Assembly: GCF_900105925.1 (NCBI RefSeq)
Contig: NZ_LT629791.1
Span: 5,488,001 to 5,552,000 of the forward strand
Direction: 5' to 3'
Source of the DNA: Jiangella alkaliphila
GTDB taxonomy: Bacteria; Actinomycetota; Actinomycetes; Jiangellales; Jiangellaceae
Length of the DNA stretch: 64,000 bases
Both the position numbers and the translations under genes were made by a program. Below the pieces are notes generated by a model that made no database searches, had not been told where the DNA came from, and saw only the letters and a program-made list of their open reading frames with translations. Of this stretch, positions 11,520 to 24,777 are shown in pieces (positions within the stretch are counted from its first letter, which is position 1; every line of letters starts with the position of its first letter).

Positions 11520-12387
11520 GCGGCGCGAACTGTCGCAGCTTGTCGGGGTTGACGACGAAGAAGACCCGCTCGACGCCCCGCTCGGTGGCGTCGAGGGTGA
11601 GGACCGCGAGCGGCGTGCCGGCGCCGTCGGCGACCAGCATGCCGGCCTCGCCGTTGACGTCGACGACGGTGAAGGCGGCGGCCTGCCAGTACTTGCGCAG
11701 GATGTTGTCGATGAACAGGACGACCCGCGCGGCGCCGTACAGCTCGACCTTGGACGCGTGCACCTTGCCGCCGCCGTCGGGCCGCGCGACGACGTCCTGC
11801 GTGAACAGCCGCTCGAGCGCCTCGAGGTCACCGTCGCGCGCCGCGGAGACGAACGTCTCGAGCAGCTGACGGCGGACGGCGGGCGGGGCCGGCGCGGCCC
11901 GTCCGGACTCCAGGGCCAGACGGGCACGCCGGGCCAGCTGGCGGGCGTTGGCCTCGGAGATCTCCAGAATCTCGCCGATGCGCCGGTAGGGGTAGTCGAA
12001 CGCCTCGTGCAGGACGTACACCGCCCGCTCGGCCGGGCCGAGCTTCTCGAGCAGCAGCAGGACGGCGAGGTCGAGCGCCTCGGCCCGCTCCGCACCCAGA
12101 GCGGGGTCGTCGCTGGTGTCGACCGGTTCGGGCAGCCACGGGCCGGGGTACGTCTCGCGGCGCACCCGGGCCGACGTGGCCGCCGTCAGCGCCAGCCGGG
12201 TCGCCGTGGTGGTGAGGAACGCGGCCGGGTTCTGGACCTCGCTGCGGTCGGTGCGCTGCCAGCGGATCCAGGCGTCCTGGACGATGTCCTCGGCCTCGGC
12301 GACGCTGCCCAGCATGCGGTAGGCGATGCCGAACAGCTGCGGCCGTACGTCGAGGAAGTCGGCGACGCCGTCGGTGTCCGTGGTCAC
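11512..12387 (-). CDS. ECF41-family RNA polymerase sigma factor (SigJ type)
   Basis: Extracytoplasmic-function sigma factor with a fused C-terminal SnoaL-like regulatory domain, 291 residues. Region 2 covers about residues 15-85 and region 4 about 115-165. The ECF41 hallmarks are all present: WLPEP after region 2, DGGGK at 204-208 and NPDKL at 280-284. In this family the C-terminal domain replaces a separate anti-sigma factor. ECF41 genes usually lie beside one carboxymuconolactone decarboxylase, oxidoreductase or epimerase gene that they control. Here the SDR gene directly upstream fits that role. GTG start at 12387, 39 bp after the SDR stop. Confidence 0.92.
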   Translation of the reverse strand: MTTDTDGVADFLDVRPQLFGIAYRMLGSVAEAEDIVQDAWIRWQRTDRSEVQNPAAFLTTTATRLALTAATSARVRRETYPGPWLPEPVDTSDDPALGAERAEALDLAVLLLLEKLGPAERAVYVLHEAFDYPYRRIGEILEISEANARQLARRARLALESGRAAPAPPAVRRQLLETFVSAARDGDLEALERLFTQDVVARPDGGGKVHASKVELYGAARVVLFIDNILRKYWQAAAFTVVDVNGEAGMLVADGAGTPLAVLTLDATERGVERVFFVVNPDKLRQFAPHE

Positions 12388-12426
12388 CGAGCCAATCTAT
12401 CCGGACCGGGCCCCGCCCGGCGGGGA

Positions 12427-13188
12427 CTACTGGGCGGCTCTGGCCGCCTGCTCCGCGCTCCAGTCGGCCAGCAGCGTCGGGCCCTGACGGGCCGGGCCGG
12501 CGGGGACGAGCGTGTCCTCGGCGAGCGCCGCGCCGAAGTAGCGTGCCGACGGGTCCGTGCGGACCTCGCGCGGGTCGTGGCGGGCGGCGAGGGTCGTGCG
12601 GACGAGCTCGTCGAGCCGGAACCGCTCCGGACCGGCGACATCGACGACACCGTTCACCGGGCTGCCGACCGCGACGTCGGCGACGGTCGCCGAGACGTCC
12701 CGCGCGGCGATCGGCTGGATGTACACCGGCGCCAGGCTGACGACGCCGTCGCGCGTCGCGCCGTCGGTGATGCCCTTCAGGAACTCGAAGAACTGGGTCG
12801 CGTGGACGAGCGAGTAGGGCACGGAGGAGGCGGTGATCAGCTGCTCCTGGGCGATCTTCCCGCGGAAGTAGCTGCTCTCGGCCAGCAGGTCGGTGCCGAC
12901 GACGGACAGTGCGACGTGGTGCCCGATGCCGGCCTTCTCCTCGGCCGCGAGGAGGTTGCCGGTGGACGTCTGGAAGAACTCGCGCACCTCGGGGCCCTCC
13001 AGCGTCGGCGAGTTGGACACGTCGACGACGACGTCGGCGCCGTCGAGCGCCTCGGACAGCCCCTCACCGGTCAGCGTGTTGACGCCGGTGTTGGGTGCGG
13101 CCGGCACGGCCTCGTGGCCCTGCTCGGCGAGGAGCGAGACGGCCTTCGAGCCGATCAGCCCGGTGCCGCCGATGACGACGATCTTCAT
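12427..13188 (-). CDS. NAD(P)-binding atypical SDR / NmrA-like protein
   Basis: Rossmann-fold protein of the atypical short-chain dehydrogenase (NmrA/epimerase) group, 253 residues. The N-terminal GGTGLIG dinucleotide-binding motif is at residues 7-13. DVSNSP and SVVGTD follow at the usual strand ends. The classical YxxxK is not clear (SYFRGKIAQE may supply Y and K). It is the likely target of the adjacent ECF41 sigma factor. Upstream a 15-bp palindrome (13215-13229) and a TGTCAC sequence (13270-13265, minus strand) resemble parts of a regulated promoter. The ECF41 consensus spacing is not met exactly (19 rather than 16 nt to CGTC). Confidence 0.82.
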   Translation of the reverse strand: MKIVVIGGTGLIGSKAVSLLAEQGHEAVPAAPNTGVNTLTGEGLSEALDGADVVVDVSNSPTLEGPEVREFFQTSTGNLLAAEEKAGIGHHVALSVVGTDLLAESSYFRGKIAQEQLITASSVPYSLVHATQFFEFLKGITDGATRDGVVSLAPVYIQPIAARDVSATVADVAVGSPVNGVVDVAGPERFRLDELVRTTLAARHDPREVRTDPSARYFGAALAEDTLVPAGPARQGPTLLADWSAEQAARAAQ

Positions 13189-13275
13189 GGTGCAGCCTTT
13201 CAGGAGGGTCCGCGGCGGTCGGCGACCGCCCCTACACCTGGACGACCGGACAGCCCGCGGATCCGTGACACGGCC

Positions 13276-13470
13276 TCAGCGCTGGCCCGGCGGCAGCCGC
13301 AGCGCGTCGGCGACGGCGCGCCAGACGACCTTGGTGTCCTCGCCGGCCTCGAGGGCCTGGTGCACCGTGCGCCCGCCGAGCCCGTCGATGACGTAGTCGC
13401 GCGCCCACGAGTCCGCGTAGGTCGCGCCCAGATGGTGTTCCATCCGCTCCCAGAAGTCCGTCAGCCGCAC
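13276..13470 (-). CDS. DUF3046 protein
   Basis: Small conserved actinobacterial protein of 64 residues with the DUF3046 pattern RLTDFWERMEHHLG and GGRTVHQALEAGEDTKVVWRAV. Function is unknown. In Mycobacterium (Rv2738c) it lies directly upstream of recA; here about 3.7 kb of accessory genes (SDR, ECF41, lipoprotein, MFS) separate the two. GTG 13470 was chosen because family members begin at RLTDFW; ATG 13488 would add six residues. It is divergent from lhr. Confidence 0.88.
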   Translation of the reverse strand: MRLTDFWERMEHHLGATYADSWARDYVIDGLGGRTVHQALEAGEDTKVVWRAVADALRLPPGQR

Positions 13471-13505
13471 GGCGTCAGTATCCCTCATCGCGAACGGAGC
13501 GGACC

Positions 13506-13528
13506 TTGTCGGTGGCGCGAGCGATGAT
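13506..13528 (+). promoter_or_regulatory. PafBC-type damage promoter of lhr
   Basis: TTGTCGGTG at 13506-13514, exactly 8 nt, then GATGAT at 13523-13528. The upstream box is a perfect match to RecA-NDp and the -10 keeps A2 and T6 of TANNNT but has G at position 1. The lhr ATG (13535) is 6 nt downstream, so the message would be leaderless. Confidence 0.6.
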
Positions 13529-13534
13529 GGGTCC

Positions 13535-18133
<4,599 letters not shown>

Positions 18134-18267
18134 CCGGCACACCCCCGGCCGTCGCCCTCGCTGACGCTCTCGACGTCGGCGCCGCCGCCGGGCCGCGGCT
18201 GGCCGGCGTGTGAGGCGGCGATCGGCGGGCGTCGCGACCGGCTGAGCGTCCGAGCGCGCACTGGCGT

Positions 18268-18304
18268 GTTGACTTGAGAGCCAACAGTTGGCGCTGGTGT
18301 CAAC
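18268..18304 (+). terminator. imperfect hairpin 1 downstream of lhr
   Basis: A 37-nt near-palindrome beginning GTTGACTTGAGAGCCAAC and closing GGTGTCAAC. It lies 134 bp after the lhr stop. It may end lhr transcripts, although there is no T-run. Confidence 0.5.
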
Positions 18305-18452
18305 CCGCCGATTCGGAGCCTCTGACCCCGGCCGGCTTCCACGTCACCCCGTGCGGCCTCGACCTCCGCTGGGGACCGGTACACCCGCCATCGCGCTCGG
18401 CGAGCCCCTCGACGCGTCACGACCGGCTGAATGTCGGGGCGCGTTCTGGCGT

Positions 18453-18489
18453 GTTGACTTGAGAGCCAACAGTTGGCGCTGAGGTCAAC
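18453..18489 (+). terminator. imperfect hairpin 2 downstream of lhr
   Basis: Second copy of the 37-nt near-palindrome, 185 bp after the first. The first 30 nt are identical (GTTGACTTGAGAGCCAAC and on), and the 3' arm pairs better (GAGGTCAAC). Confidence 0.5.
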
Positions 18490-18571
18490 CCCTCGAGACG
18501 GAGCCCCTGACCCTCTGACCCGGCCGGCGTCCGCCTCGGCGAAGCACGCCGGCGCTGGGTAGCCTGGCCGG

Positions 18572-19018
18572 ATGATCCTCGCGACCCACGCCGGCTACGA
18601 GGTCGACGACGACCCGGAACGGCTCGATCTCGACGTCATCATCGGGTTCCTGCTCACGACATATTGGAGCAAGCACCGCTCGCGCGAGACGGTCGAACGG
18701 GCCGTCCGCCGGTCCTTCGGCGTCGGCCTCTACGCGCCGGACGGGGCTCAGGCGGGCTTCGCCCGGGTGGTCAGCGACGCGACGACGTTCGCGTGGTTGG
18801 CCGACGTGTTCGTGCTGCCGGAGCATCGGGGCAAGGGGCTGGCGAGAGTCCTGGTCACCGCAGTGCTGGAGCACCCGGAGCAGGCCGGCGTCGAGCGCTG
18901 GATGCTCGCCACGCTGGACGCCCACGGGGTGTACGCGCCGCTCGGCTTCGAACCGATCGAGTCGCTCGACAAGTTCATGATCCGTTCCGGCCCGACGGCG
19001 TCGAGCGTGATCAGCTGA
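18572..19018 (+). CDS. GNAT family N-acetyltransferase
   Basis: Small acetyl-CoA-dependent acetyltransferase, 148 residues. The acetyl-CoA pyrophosphate loop is seen as LPEHRGKGLAR at about residues 88-98, followed by the GVYAPLGFEPI motif near the end. The substrate cannot be told; this sub-group resembles the YesJ/PhnO-like short GNATs. TAGCCT at 18560-18565 sits 6 nt before the ATG and there is no Shine-Dalgarno sequence, so the message is probably leaderless. Confidence 0.85.
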   Translation: MILATHAGYEVDDDPERLDLDVIIGFLLTTYWSKHRSRETVERAVRRSFGVGLYAPDGAQAGFARVVSDATTFAWLADVFVLPEHRGKGLARVLVTAVLEHPEQAGVERWMLATLDAHGVYAPLGFEPIESLDKFMIRSGPTASSVIS

Positions 19019-19031
19019 GCCCGAGGGTAGA

Positions 19032-19502
19032 TCAGCCGACCTCGGGGCCGGGCTCGTAGTAGCGCCGGTCGACGTGGACCAGCGGGACGGCGCCGGCGGT
19101 GTCGCGGGAGACAGCGGCGACGCGGCCGAGCGCGATGGTGTGGTCGCCGGCGTCGACGAGGTCGTAGGGGACGCATTCGAGGGCGGCGACCGCGCCGGTG
19201 AAGATCAGCTCGCCGCGGGCGGCACGCCGGGTCGGCCAGGGCGAGAAGTCGTCGCGGGCACCGGGGTGCCGCTCGCGGGCGCCGTAGTCGGACAGGGCAA
19301 GCTGGCCGGCGGCCAGGAACGACAGCGACCACCCGTCGGCGACGAACAGCGCGTCGTGGATGAAGCCGTCCTTCTTGACGCAGGCCAACACGAGCGGCGG
19401 CTCCAGCGACACCGACGAGACGGCGGTCACGGTGAGGCCGCAGTCGCGCCCGACCGGGTCGAGCACAGTGAGCAACGCCACACCGCCCGCCAGGCGGGCC
19501 AT
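19032..19502 (-). CDS. flavin reductase domain protein (start uncertain)
   Basis: FMN-binding split-barrel protein of the HpaC/DIM6 flavin reductase group. It probably supplies reduced flavin to a monooxygenase, which is not encoded nearby. Typical segments are GLTVTAVSSVSLEPPLVLAC, the FAD/FMN-contacting part, and DHTIALGRV near the C-terminus. The only in-frame ATG after the clgR stop is 19502. The domain normally begins about 20 residues earlier (PEFRDAM), so translation may start at a CTG near 19564, directly after clgR. Product class is firm, exact N-terminus is not. Confidence 0.8.
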   Translation of the reverse strand: MARLAGGVALLTVLDPVGRDCGLTVTAVSSVSLEPPLVLACVKKDGFIHDALFVADGWSLSFLAAGQLALSDYGARERHPGARDDFSPWPTRRAARGELIFTGAVAALECVPYDLVDAGDHTIALGRVAAVSRDTAGAVPLVHVDRRYYEPGPEVG

Positions 19503-19558
19503 GGCGTCACGGAACTCCGGGGCAGGCCGCGGCCGGGACGTCGGCTCAGGCCGCAGCG

Positions 19559-19870
19559 TCAGCCGACCTTGACGACGTCGCGGGGCCGGACGGACTCGCG
19601 GGGACGCAGCTCGGTGAGCGCACCCACCGCAGCCGCCTCGACGCGCATCATCTCGTCGCTGACCTCGCGCAGTACCTCGGACATCGGCAGATCCAGTGCC
19701 TCGCAGATGGCTGCGAGCAGCTCGGACGACGCTTCCTTGCGGCCGCGTTCGACCTCGGACAGGTACCCGAGGCTCACGCGTGCGGCAGCCGAGATCTCGC
19801 GAAGGGTGCGGCCCTGCTCGATCCGGCGACGCCTCAAGACATCGCCGACGAGCCGTCTGATGAGAACCAT
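19559..19870 (-). CDS. clgR: XRE-family transcriptional regulator, ClgR type
   Basis: Helix-turn-helix regulator of 103 residues. In relatives ClgR activates clp protease and stress genes and is itself degraded by Clp. The HTH lies at residues 10-60 ([25 protein letters not shown] region). The position next to cinA and pgsA is the conserved actinobacterial location of clgR (Rv2745c in Mycobacterium). Unusually for ClgR, no Ala-Ala end is visible; it ends KVG. The 171-bp upstream gap holds its promoter, but no clear ClgR operator was found. Confidence 0.85.
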   Translation of the reverse strand: MVLIRRLVGDVLRRRRIEQGRTLREISAAARVSLGYLSEVERGRKEASSELLAAICEALDLPMSEVLREVSDEMMRVEAAAVGALTELRPRESVRPRDVVKVG

Positions 19871-20041
19871 CGGCTACCCCTCTCGCGATTCGTCTCGACT
19901 GTGCTTGAGTCCACCGTACCTTCTGATTCGTACGTTTGCGTTTCCAGCCTCGCCGGGAAAGACGGGGTGCACAGAAGAATTCATCTCGCAGTCTGGAACG
20001 TCTCGTCACGCCCAGAGATTCCCGGCCGCCGGGACGCCGTC

Positions 20042-20518
20042 TCAGGCCTCGGACAGCAGCGCGAGGACGGCCCCGACGGTCGCCGCCCGCACCTGCTCAC
20101 GGTCGCCCGGCAGCGCCGACTCCCCCGTGAACGACCGGACGCGCACGCCGCCGCCCGTCGCCACCGCAACGTGGACGGTGCCGGGCGGGTGGCCGTCCTG
20201 CGGGTCCGGCCCGGCCACACCGGTCGTCGCCAGGCCGACGGACGCCCCCAGCCGCACCCGTACGCCGTCGGCCATCGCCGCGGCGGTCGACGCCGCGACC
20301 GGCCCGTCCGCCGCCAGCACCGCCTCCGGCACCCCGGCGAGCGTCGCCTTCAACTCCGTCGCGTAGACGACGACGCCACCGCGGACCACCGCCGACGAGC
20401 CGGGCACCGACGTCAGCGCGGCGCACACCAGCCCGCCGGTCAGCGACTCCGCAACCGCCACCGACCTCCCGGCCGTGATCAACCGGCGGACGACCTCGGC
20501 GACGTCCGGCTCGCTCAC
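20042..20518 (-). CDS. cinA: CinA C-terminal domain protein (NMN amidohydrolase-like)
   Basis: Stand-alone CinA C-terminal domain (PncC), 158 residues, expected to hydrolyse nicotinamide mononucleotide to nicotinate mononucleotide in pyridine-nucleotide salvage. Signature segments are AESLTGGLVCAALTSVPGSS near residue 20, GGVVVYATELK, and ATTGVAGPDPQDG near 110, then GTVHVAVA. The GTG start (20518) overlaps the pgsA stop (GTGA), so they are co-translated. The N-terminal MoCF domain of full-length CinA is absent, as usual in this genomic position. Confidence 0.9.
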   Translation of the reverse strand: MSEPDVAEVVRRLITAGRSVAVAESLTGGLVCAALTSVPGSSAVVRGGVVVYATELKATLAGVPEAVLAADGPVAASTAAAMADGVRVRLGASVGLATTGVAGPDPQDGHPPGTVHVAVATGGGVRVRSFTGESALPGDREQVRAATVGAVLALLSEA

Positions 20519-21090
20519 GACGTGGCGCTGCGCCGCAGCCGGATGGCCGACAGCACGTAGTCGACGCCCGTCGCGACGGTGACGATGACGGCGACCGCCA
20601 TGACCGTCACCTCGATCGGGTCGAACCACCCGGGTAGCGGCAGCAGGTAGAGGCCGAGCGCCAGCGTCTGCAGCGCCGTCTTGACCTTGCCGCCGCGGTT
20701 GGCCGCCATGACGCCGTACCGGAGGACGGCGAACCGCATGGCCGTGATGCCCCACTCGCGCACCAGCACGATCACCGTCACCCACCAGGGCAGTTCGCCG
20801 AGGATCGACAGGCCGACGAACGCCATGCCGGTGAGCGCCTTGTCGGCGATCGGGTCGGCGATCTTGCCGAAGTCGGTGACCAGGCCGTGGCGGCGGGCCA
20901 GCTCGCCGTCGATCTGGTCGGTCAGCATGGCCACGCCGAACGCGACGAACGCCGCGATGCGCGACCCGTCGTCGTCGCCGCCCTCGCGCAACAGCAGCCA
21001 GCCGAACACCGGCACCAGCACGACCCGCAGGACGGTCAGCGCGTTGGCGATGTTCCACGGGCTGGGCGGGAGGGTCGACGGTTCGGCCAC
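20515..21090 (-). CDS. pgsA: CDP-diacylglycerol-glycerol-3-phosphate 3-phosphatidyltransferase
   Basis: Membrane CDP-alcohol phosphatidyltransferase of 191 residues. It makes phosphatidylglycerophosphate, the precursor of phosphatidylglycerol and cardiolipin. The defining motif D-x2-DG-x2-AR-x8-G-x3-D-x3-D is intact (DQIDGELARRHG to ADPIADK, about residues 61-87). About four to five hydrophobic helices follow. GTG 21090 lies 10 bp after the rimO stop, and the gene overlaps cinA. Other CDP-alcohol transferases share the motif; the pgsA assignment rests on the rimO-pgsA-cinA-clgR order. Confidence 0.88.
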   Translation of the reverse strand: MAEPSTLPPSPWNIANALTVLRVVLVPVFGWLLLREGGDDDGSRIAAFVAFGVAMLTDQIDGELARRHGLVTDFGKIADPIADKALTGMAFVGLSILGELPWWVTVIVLVREWGITAMRFAVLRYGVMAANRGGKVKTALQTLALGLYLLPLPGWFDPIEVTVMAVAVIVTVATGVDYVLSAIRLRRSATS

Positions 21091-21100
21091 GGGCCCAAGG

Positions 21101-22504
21101 CTAGGGCACGGCGAGCAGGTCGGCGCCGTCACTGCCGGTGACGGTCGCCGTGACGATGTCGCCGACGGTGGCGCGGACGCCGGAGACAGTCGTCGTGCCG
21201 TCGACCTCGGGGCCCTGGTGCTCGGCCCGGCCCTCGACCGCACCGTCCGCGCCGGCCGACTCGACCAGCACGGACACCGTCTCGCCGACGCGGTCCTCGG
21301 CGCGCTGGGCGACCAGTTCCTCGACGAGGTCGCCGACCCGCTCGACCCGCTCGGAGACCTCGTCGGGGTCGAGCTTGCCGTCGAACGACGCGGCCTCGGT
21401 GCCGTCCTCGTCGGAGTAGCCGAACACGCCGACGACGTCGAGCCGGGCCTGGCTGAGGAACGACTCCAGCTCGGCGACGTCGTCGTCGGTCTCGCCGGGG
21501 AAGCCGACGATGACGTTGGAGCGGATGCCCGCCGAGGGCACCCGCGACCGCACCGACTCGATCAGCTCCAGGAACGACTCCGTCCCGCCGAACCGCTTCA
21601 TCCGGCGCAGCAGCGGCGTGCTGGCGTGCTGGAACGAGAGATCGAAGTACGGGACCACGCCGGGGGTGGACAGCATGGCGTCGACCAGGGTCGGGCGCAT
21701 CTCGGCCGGCTGCAGGTAGGACACCCGCACCCGCTCGATGCCGTCGACGGCGGCCAGCTCGGGCAGCAGCGTCTCGAGCAGCCGGAGGTCGCCGAGGTCT
21801 TTGCCGTACGACGTCGAGTTCTCGCTGACGAGGAACAGCTCGCGCACGCCCTGCCCGGCCAGCCAGCGCGCGTCGGCCAGCACGTCGGACGGGCGGCGGG
21901 ACAGGAACGAGCCGCGGAACATCGGGATGGCGCAGAACGTGCAGGCGCGGTCGCAGCCGCTGGCCAGCTTCAACGGCGCCATCGGGCCGCCGTCGAGCCG
22001 CCGCCGCACCGACCGCGGGCCGGACGCGGGCGACATGCCGGCCGGCAGGTCGGGAGCCGCGTAGGCGGCGGCCTGCCGCTCGACCGGCGTGACGGGGAGC
22101 AGCTTGCGGCGGTCGCGCGGCACGTGCGAGACGTGCTGGGTGCCGCCCAGGATGCCGCGCAGCCGCTCGCCGATGGCCGCGTAGTCGTCGAAGCCCAGGA
22201 CGGCGTCGGCTTCTGGAAGTTCGTCAGCGAGTCCAACTCCGTACCGCTCGGCCATGCAGCCGACGGCGACGACGGCCTTGGTGCCACCGGGGACCTTGAG
22301 GTCGGCCGCGGCCAGCAGCGAGTCGACGGAGTCCTTCTTGGCCTGCTCGACGAAGCCGCAGGTGTTGACGAGGACGGTCTCGGCGGCGGCGGGGTCGTCG
22401 ACGAGCTCGAAGCCGTCGGCGTCGAGGCGGCCGGCCAGCTCCTCGGAGTCGACCTCGTTGCGGCTGCAGCCCAGCGTGACGATCGCGACGGAATGTTTGC
22501 TCAT
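21101..22504 (-). CDS. rimO: ribosomal protein uS12 methylthiotransferase RimO
   Basis: Radical-SAM methylthiotransferase that modifies Asp of ribosomal protein S12, 467 residues. The N-terminal UPF0004 domain carries its own cluster cysteines ([14 protein letters not shown] and [11 protein letters not shown], then VGCMAERY). The radical-SAM core has the [11 protein letters not shown] triad near 185. A C-terminal TRAM domain follows. The RimO-type [13 protein letters not shown] segment and PFxxL-like features favour RimO over MiaB. ATG 22504 was preferred over 22516. It starts a rimO-pgsA-cinA-clgR run on the minus strand. Confidence 0.92.
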   Translation of the reverse strand: MSKHSVAIVTLGCSRNEVDSEELAGRLDADGFELVDDPAAAETVLVNTCGFVEQAKKDSVDSLLAAADLKVPGGTKAVVAVGCMAERYGVGLADELPEADAVLGFDDYAAIGERLRGILGGTQHVSHVPRDRRKLLPVTPVERQAAAYAAPDLPAGMSPASGPRSVRRRLDGGPMAPLKLASGCDRACTFCAIPMFRGSFLSRRPSDVLADARWLAGQGVRELFLVSENSTSYGKDLGDLRLLETLLPELAAVDGIERVRVSYLQPAEMRPTLVDAMLSTPGVVPYFDLSFQHASTPLLRRMKRFGGTESFLELIESVRSRVPSAGIRSNVIVGFPGETDDDVAELESFLSQARLDVVGVFGYSDEDGTEAASFDGKLDPDEVSERVERVGDLVEELVAQRAEDRVGETVSVLVESAGADGAVEGRAEHQGPEVDGTTTVSGVRATVGDIVTATVTGSDGADLLAVP

Positions 22505-22551
22505 GTCGCCGGCCACTCTACCGGCCGGGACCGCGGGCTAGGTTGGCGCGC

Positions 22552-24117
22552 ATGCCTGAGCTGATCCCGCTGCCCCTCGCCCACGAACCGCTCCCCGGGA
22601 CCTTCACCGTCGACACCGGCACGACGATCGGCGCCGACGGCGACGCGCTGCCGTCGGCGTGGGTGCTGCACGACGTGCTGGCCGGCGCCGGGGTCCGCGC
22701 GCCGGTCGTCCCGGCCGCCGACCCCGCGGCGACGATCGTCCTGCGCGTCGGCGACCCGGTCCGGGACAGCCCGGAGGGCTACCGGCTGACGGTGACGGCG
22801 GAGCGCGCGGTGCTCGAGGGCGGGACCGCCGAGGCGCTCGCCCGCGCCGTCCAGACGTTGCGCCAGCTGCTGCCGCCCGCGGCGCTGCGCCGAGCCCCCG
22901 TCGCCGACGCCGCGGTACGGCTCGAGTGCTGCGCCATCGAGGACGCGCCCCGGTTCGCCTGGCGCGGCGTGCACCTCGACGTCGCGCGGCACTTCATGCC
23001 GGTCGCGTTCGTGCTGAAGCTGATCGACGTCGCTGCGCTGCACCGCCTCAACGTCGTGCACCTGCACCTGACCGACGACCAGGGCTGGCGGGTCGAGGTG
23101 CCGGCGCACCCCCGGCTCACCAAGGTCGGCGCCTGGCGCGCCGAGACCGTCATCGGCCGGAACAGCGACGAGTACGACGGCACGCCGCACGGCGGCTTCT
23201 ACTCGCTCGACGACCTGCGCGAGATCGTCGCCTACGCGGCGGCGCGCTCCGTCACCGTCGTGCCCGAGATCGACCTGCCCGGCCACGTGCAGTCCGTGCT
23301 GGCCGCCTACCCGGAGCTGGGCAACACCGGGCGGCCGGTCGAGGTCCGGCGCACGTGGGGCATCTCGACGAACGTGCTGGCGCCGACGGAGGAGGCGCTC
23401 GGGTTCGCCCGCGACGTCCTCGACACCGTGCTGGACGTGTTTCCCGGCCCCTGGGTGCACCTCGGCGGCGACGAGGTCCCGCGGACGGAGTGGCGTGAGA
23501 GCCCGGCCGCGGCCGAACGCACCGCCGACCTGGGCCTGTCCGGCGTCGACGAGCTGCAGAGCTGGTTCCTGCGCCGCCTGCATGGGCACGTGACGAAGCA
23601 CGGCCGGCGCGTCGTCGGCTGGGACGAGGTCGCCGACGACGGCGGCATGCCGGCCGACACCGTCGTGATGGCCTGGCGCGGCGCCGAGAAGGGCGTCGCC
23701 GCGATGGCGGCCGGGCACGACGTCGTCATGTGCCCGGAGGACGTGACGTACTTCGACCACTACCAGTCCGGCGGCGCCGGCGAGCCGCTGGCCATCGGCG
23801 GCCTGACCACCGTCGAGGACGTCGCCGCGTGGGAGCCGGCCGCCGGCGACGGGCCCGGCCGGCTGCTCGGCGTCCAGGGACAGCACTGGACCGAGTACCT
23901 GCCGACGCCCGCCGCCGTCGAGTACGTGGCGTTCCCGCGGCTCAGCGCGCTGGCCGAGGTCGCGTGGACGGCGCCGGAGCGGCGCGACGCGGCGGACCTG
24001 CTGCGCCGGTTGCCCGCGCACCTGGAGCGGCTCGACGCGCTGGGCGTGAACTACCGGCCGCTCGACGGCCCGCGCCCCGGCCAGCGCGGCGGCACGGGAC
24101 GGCGCCGACGGGCCTGA
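22552..24117 (+). CDS. beta-N-acetylhexosaminidase, GH20
   Basis: Glycoside hydrolase family 20 enzyme of 521 residues that should release terminal GlcNAc/GalNAc, perhaps from chitin or cell-wall fragments. No signal peptide is visible, so it is likely cytoplasmic. The GH20b N-terminal domain covers about 1-135. The barrel domain contains the catalytic Asp-Glu pair in HLGGDEVPRTEW near residues 303-314, HLHLTDDQGWR near 168 and a VxAEvAWT-type end. TAGGTT lies 7 nt before the ATG, so the transcript may be leaderless. It ends back-to-back with the alpha/beta hydrolase gene. Confidence 0.93.
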   Translation: MPELIPLPLAHEPLPGTFTVDTGTTIGADGDALPSAWVLHDVLAGAGVRAPVVPAADPAATIVLRVGDPVRDSPEGYRLTVTAERAVLEGGTAEALARAVQTLRQLLPPAALRRAPVADAAVRLECCAIEDAPRFAWRGVHLDVARHFMPVAFVLKLIDVAALHRLNVVHLHLTDDQGWRVEVPAHPRLTKVGAWRAETVIGRNSDEYDGTPHGGFYSLDDLREIVAYAAARSVTVVPEIDLPGHVQSVLAAYPELGNTGRPVEVRRTWGISTNVLAPTEEALGFARDVLDTVLDVFPGPWVHLGGDEVPRTEWRESPAAAERTADLGLSGVDELQSWFLRRLHGHVTKHGRRVVGWDEVADDGGMPADTVVMAWRGAEKGVAAMAAGHDVVMCPEDVTYFDHYQSGGAGEPLAIGGLTTVEDVAAWEPAAGDGPGRLLGVQGQHWTEYLPTPAAVEYVAFPRLSALAEVAWTAPERRDAADLLRRLPAHLERLDALGVNYRPLDGPRPGQRGGTGRRRRA

Positions 24118-24777
24118 TCAGCCGGCGGCCAGCCCCGTCCGGGCCAGGACGAACCGGGTCACCTCGCGGTGCCAGACGAACGGGTGGCGCAGCAGCGCGT
24201 GCCCGTCGCCGGCTACGGAGACATACCGGCAGGACGCCGCGACGCCGTCCAGCCCGGCCGCCAGCGCCGCCGTCTGCCGCGGGTCGGTGACCTTGTCGGC
24301 GCTGCCGTGCATGAGCAGCACGTGCTTCCCGGCCAGCAGCGACGGCGGCTCCGACGGTGTCAGCCACGGCGCCAGCGCGGCCACGGCGACGACAGCGTCC
24401 GCGGCGCCGGACTCCCCGGCCACCCGCACAGCGGCCCGGCCGCCCATCGAGTAGCCGACCAGTGCGACGGGGACGTCCGGGTCCCGCGCCCGCACGGCCG
24501 CCAGCGCCGACCGCGCGTCGGCCAGCGGCGACTCCTCGGCGCCGTTCCAGCCGCGGACCGCGTACCGCAGCCGCCACACCGTCAGCCCGAGCGGACCGCC
24601 GGCCCGCCGCAGCGCGCCGGCGAACGGCCGCAGCCGCAGCACCGACGGCTGCCGGGCCCGCACCGGCTCGCGGCTCTCGGACTGGCCGCCGTGCAGCAGC
24701 AGGACGGCCGCGCGGACGTCGCCGCGCGGCCGGTCCTCGGAAAGGACGGGAGACAGGACGGGCGCCGGCTCAGTCAC
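24118..24777 (-). CDS. alpha/beta-hydrolase fold protein
   Basis: Small serine hydrolase-like protein, 219 residues, dienelactone-hydrolase/BAAT-like topology. The oxyanion segment [10 protein letters not shown] is near residue 28, the nucleophile elbow GYSMGG near 112 and a late DGHALLRHP that can supply the catalytic His; GSADKV can supply the Asp. The substrate is unknown. It starts inside the last codons of ftsK (8-bp overlap), so it is probably co-transcribed with it, and its stop abuts the GH20 stop in a TGATCA. Confidence 0.85.
   Translation of the reverse strand: MTEPAPVLSPVLSEDRPRGDVRAAVLLLHGGQSESREPVRARQPSVLRLRPFAGALRRAGGPLGLTVWRLRYAVRGWNGAEESPLADARSALAAVRARDPDVPVALVGYSMGGRAAVRVAGESGAADAVVAVAALAPWLTPSEPPSLLAGKHVLLMHGSADKVTDPRQTAALAAGLDGVAASCRYVSVAGDGHALLRHPFVWHREVTRFVLARTGLAAG

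Noticed and set aside
13215-13270. Exact ECF41 target promoter (TGTCACA-N16-CGTC) before the SDR gene
   Set aside because: TGTCAC is present but the next CGTC is 19 nt on, not 16, so I mention it only as a possibility in the SDR entry.
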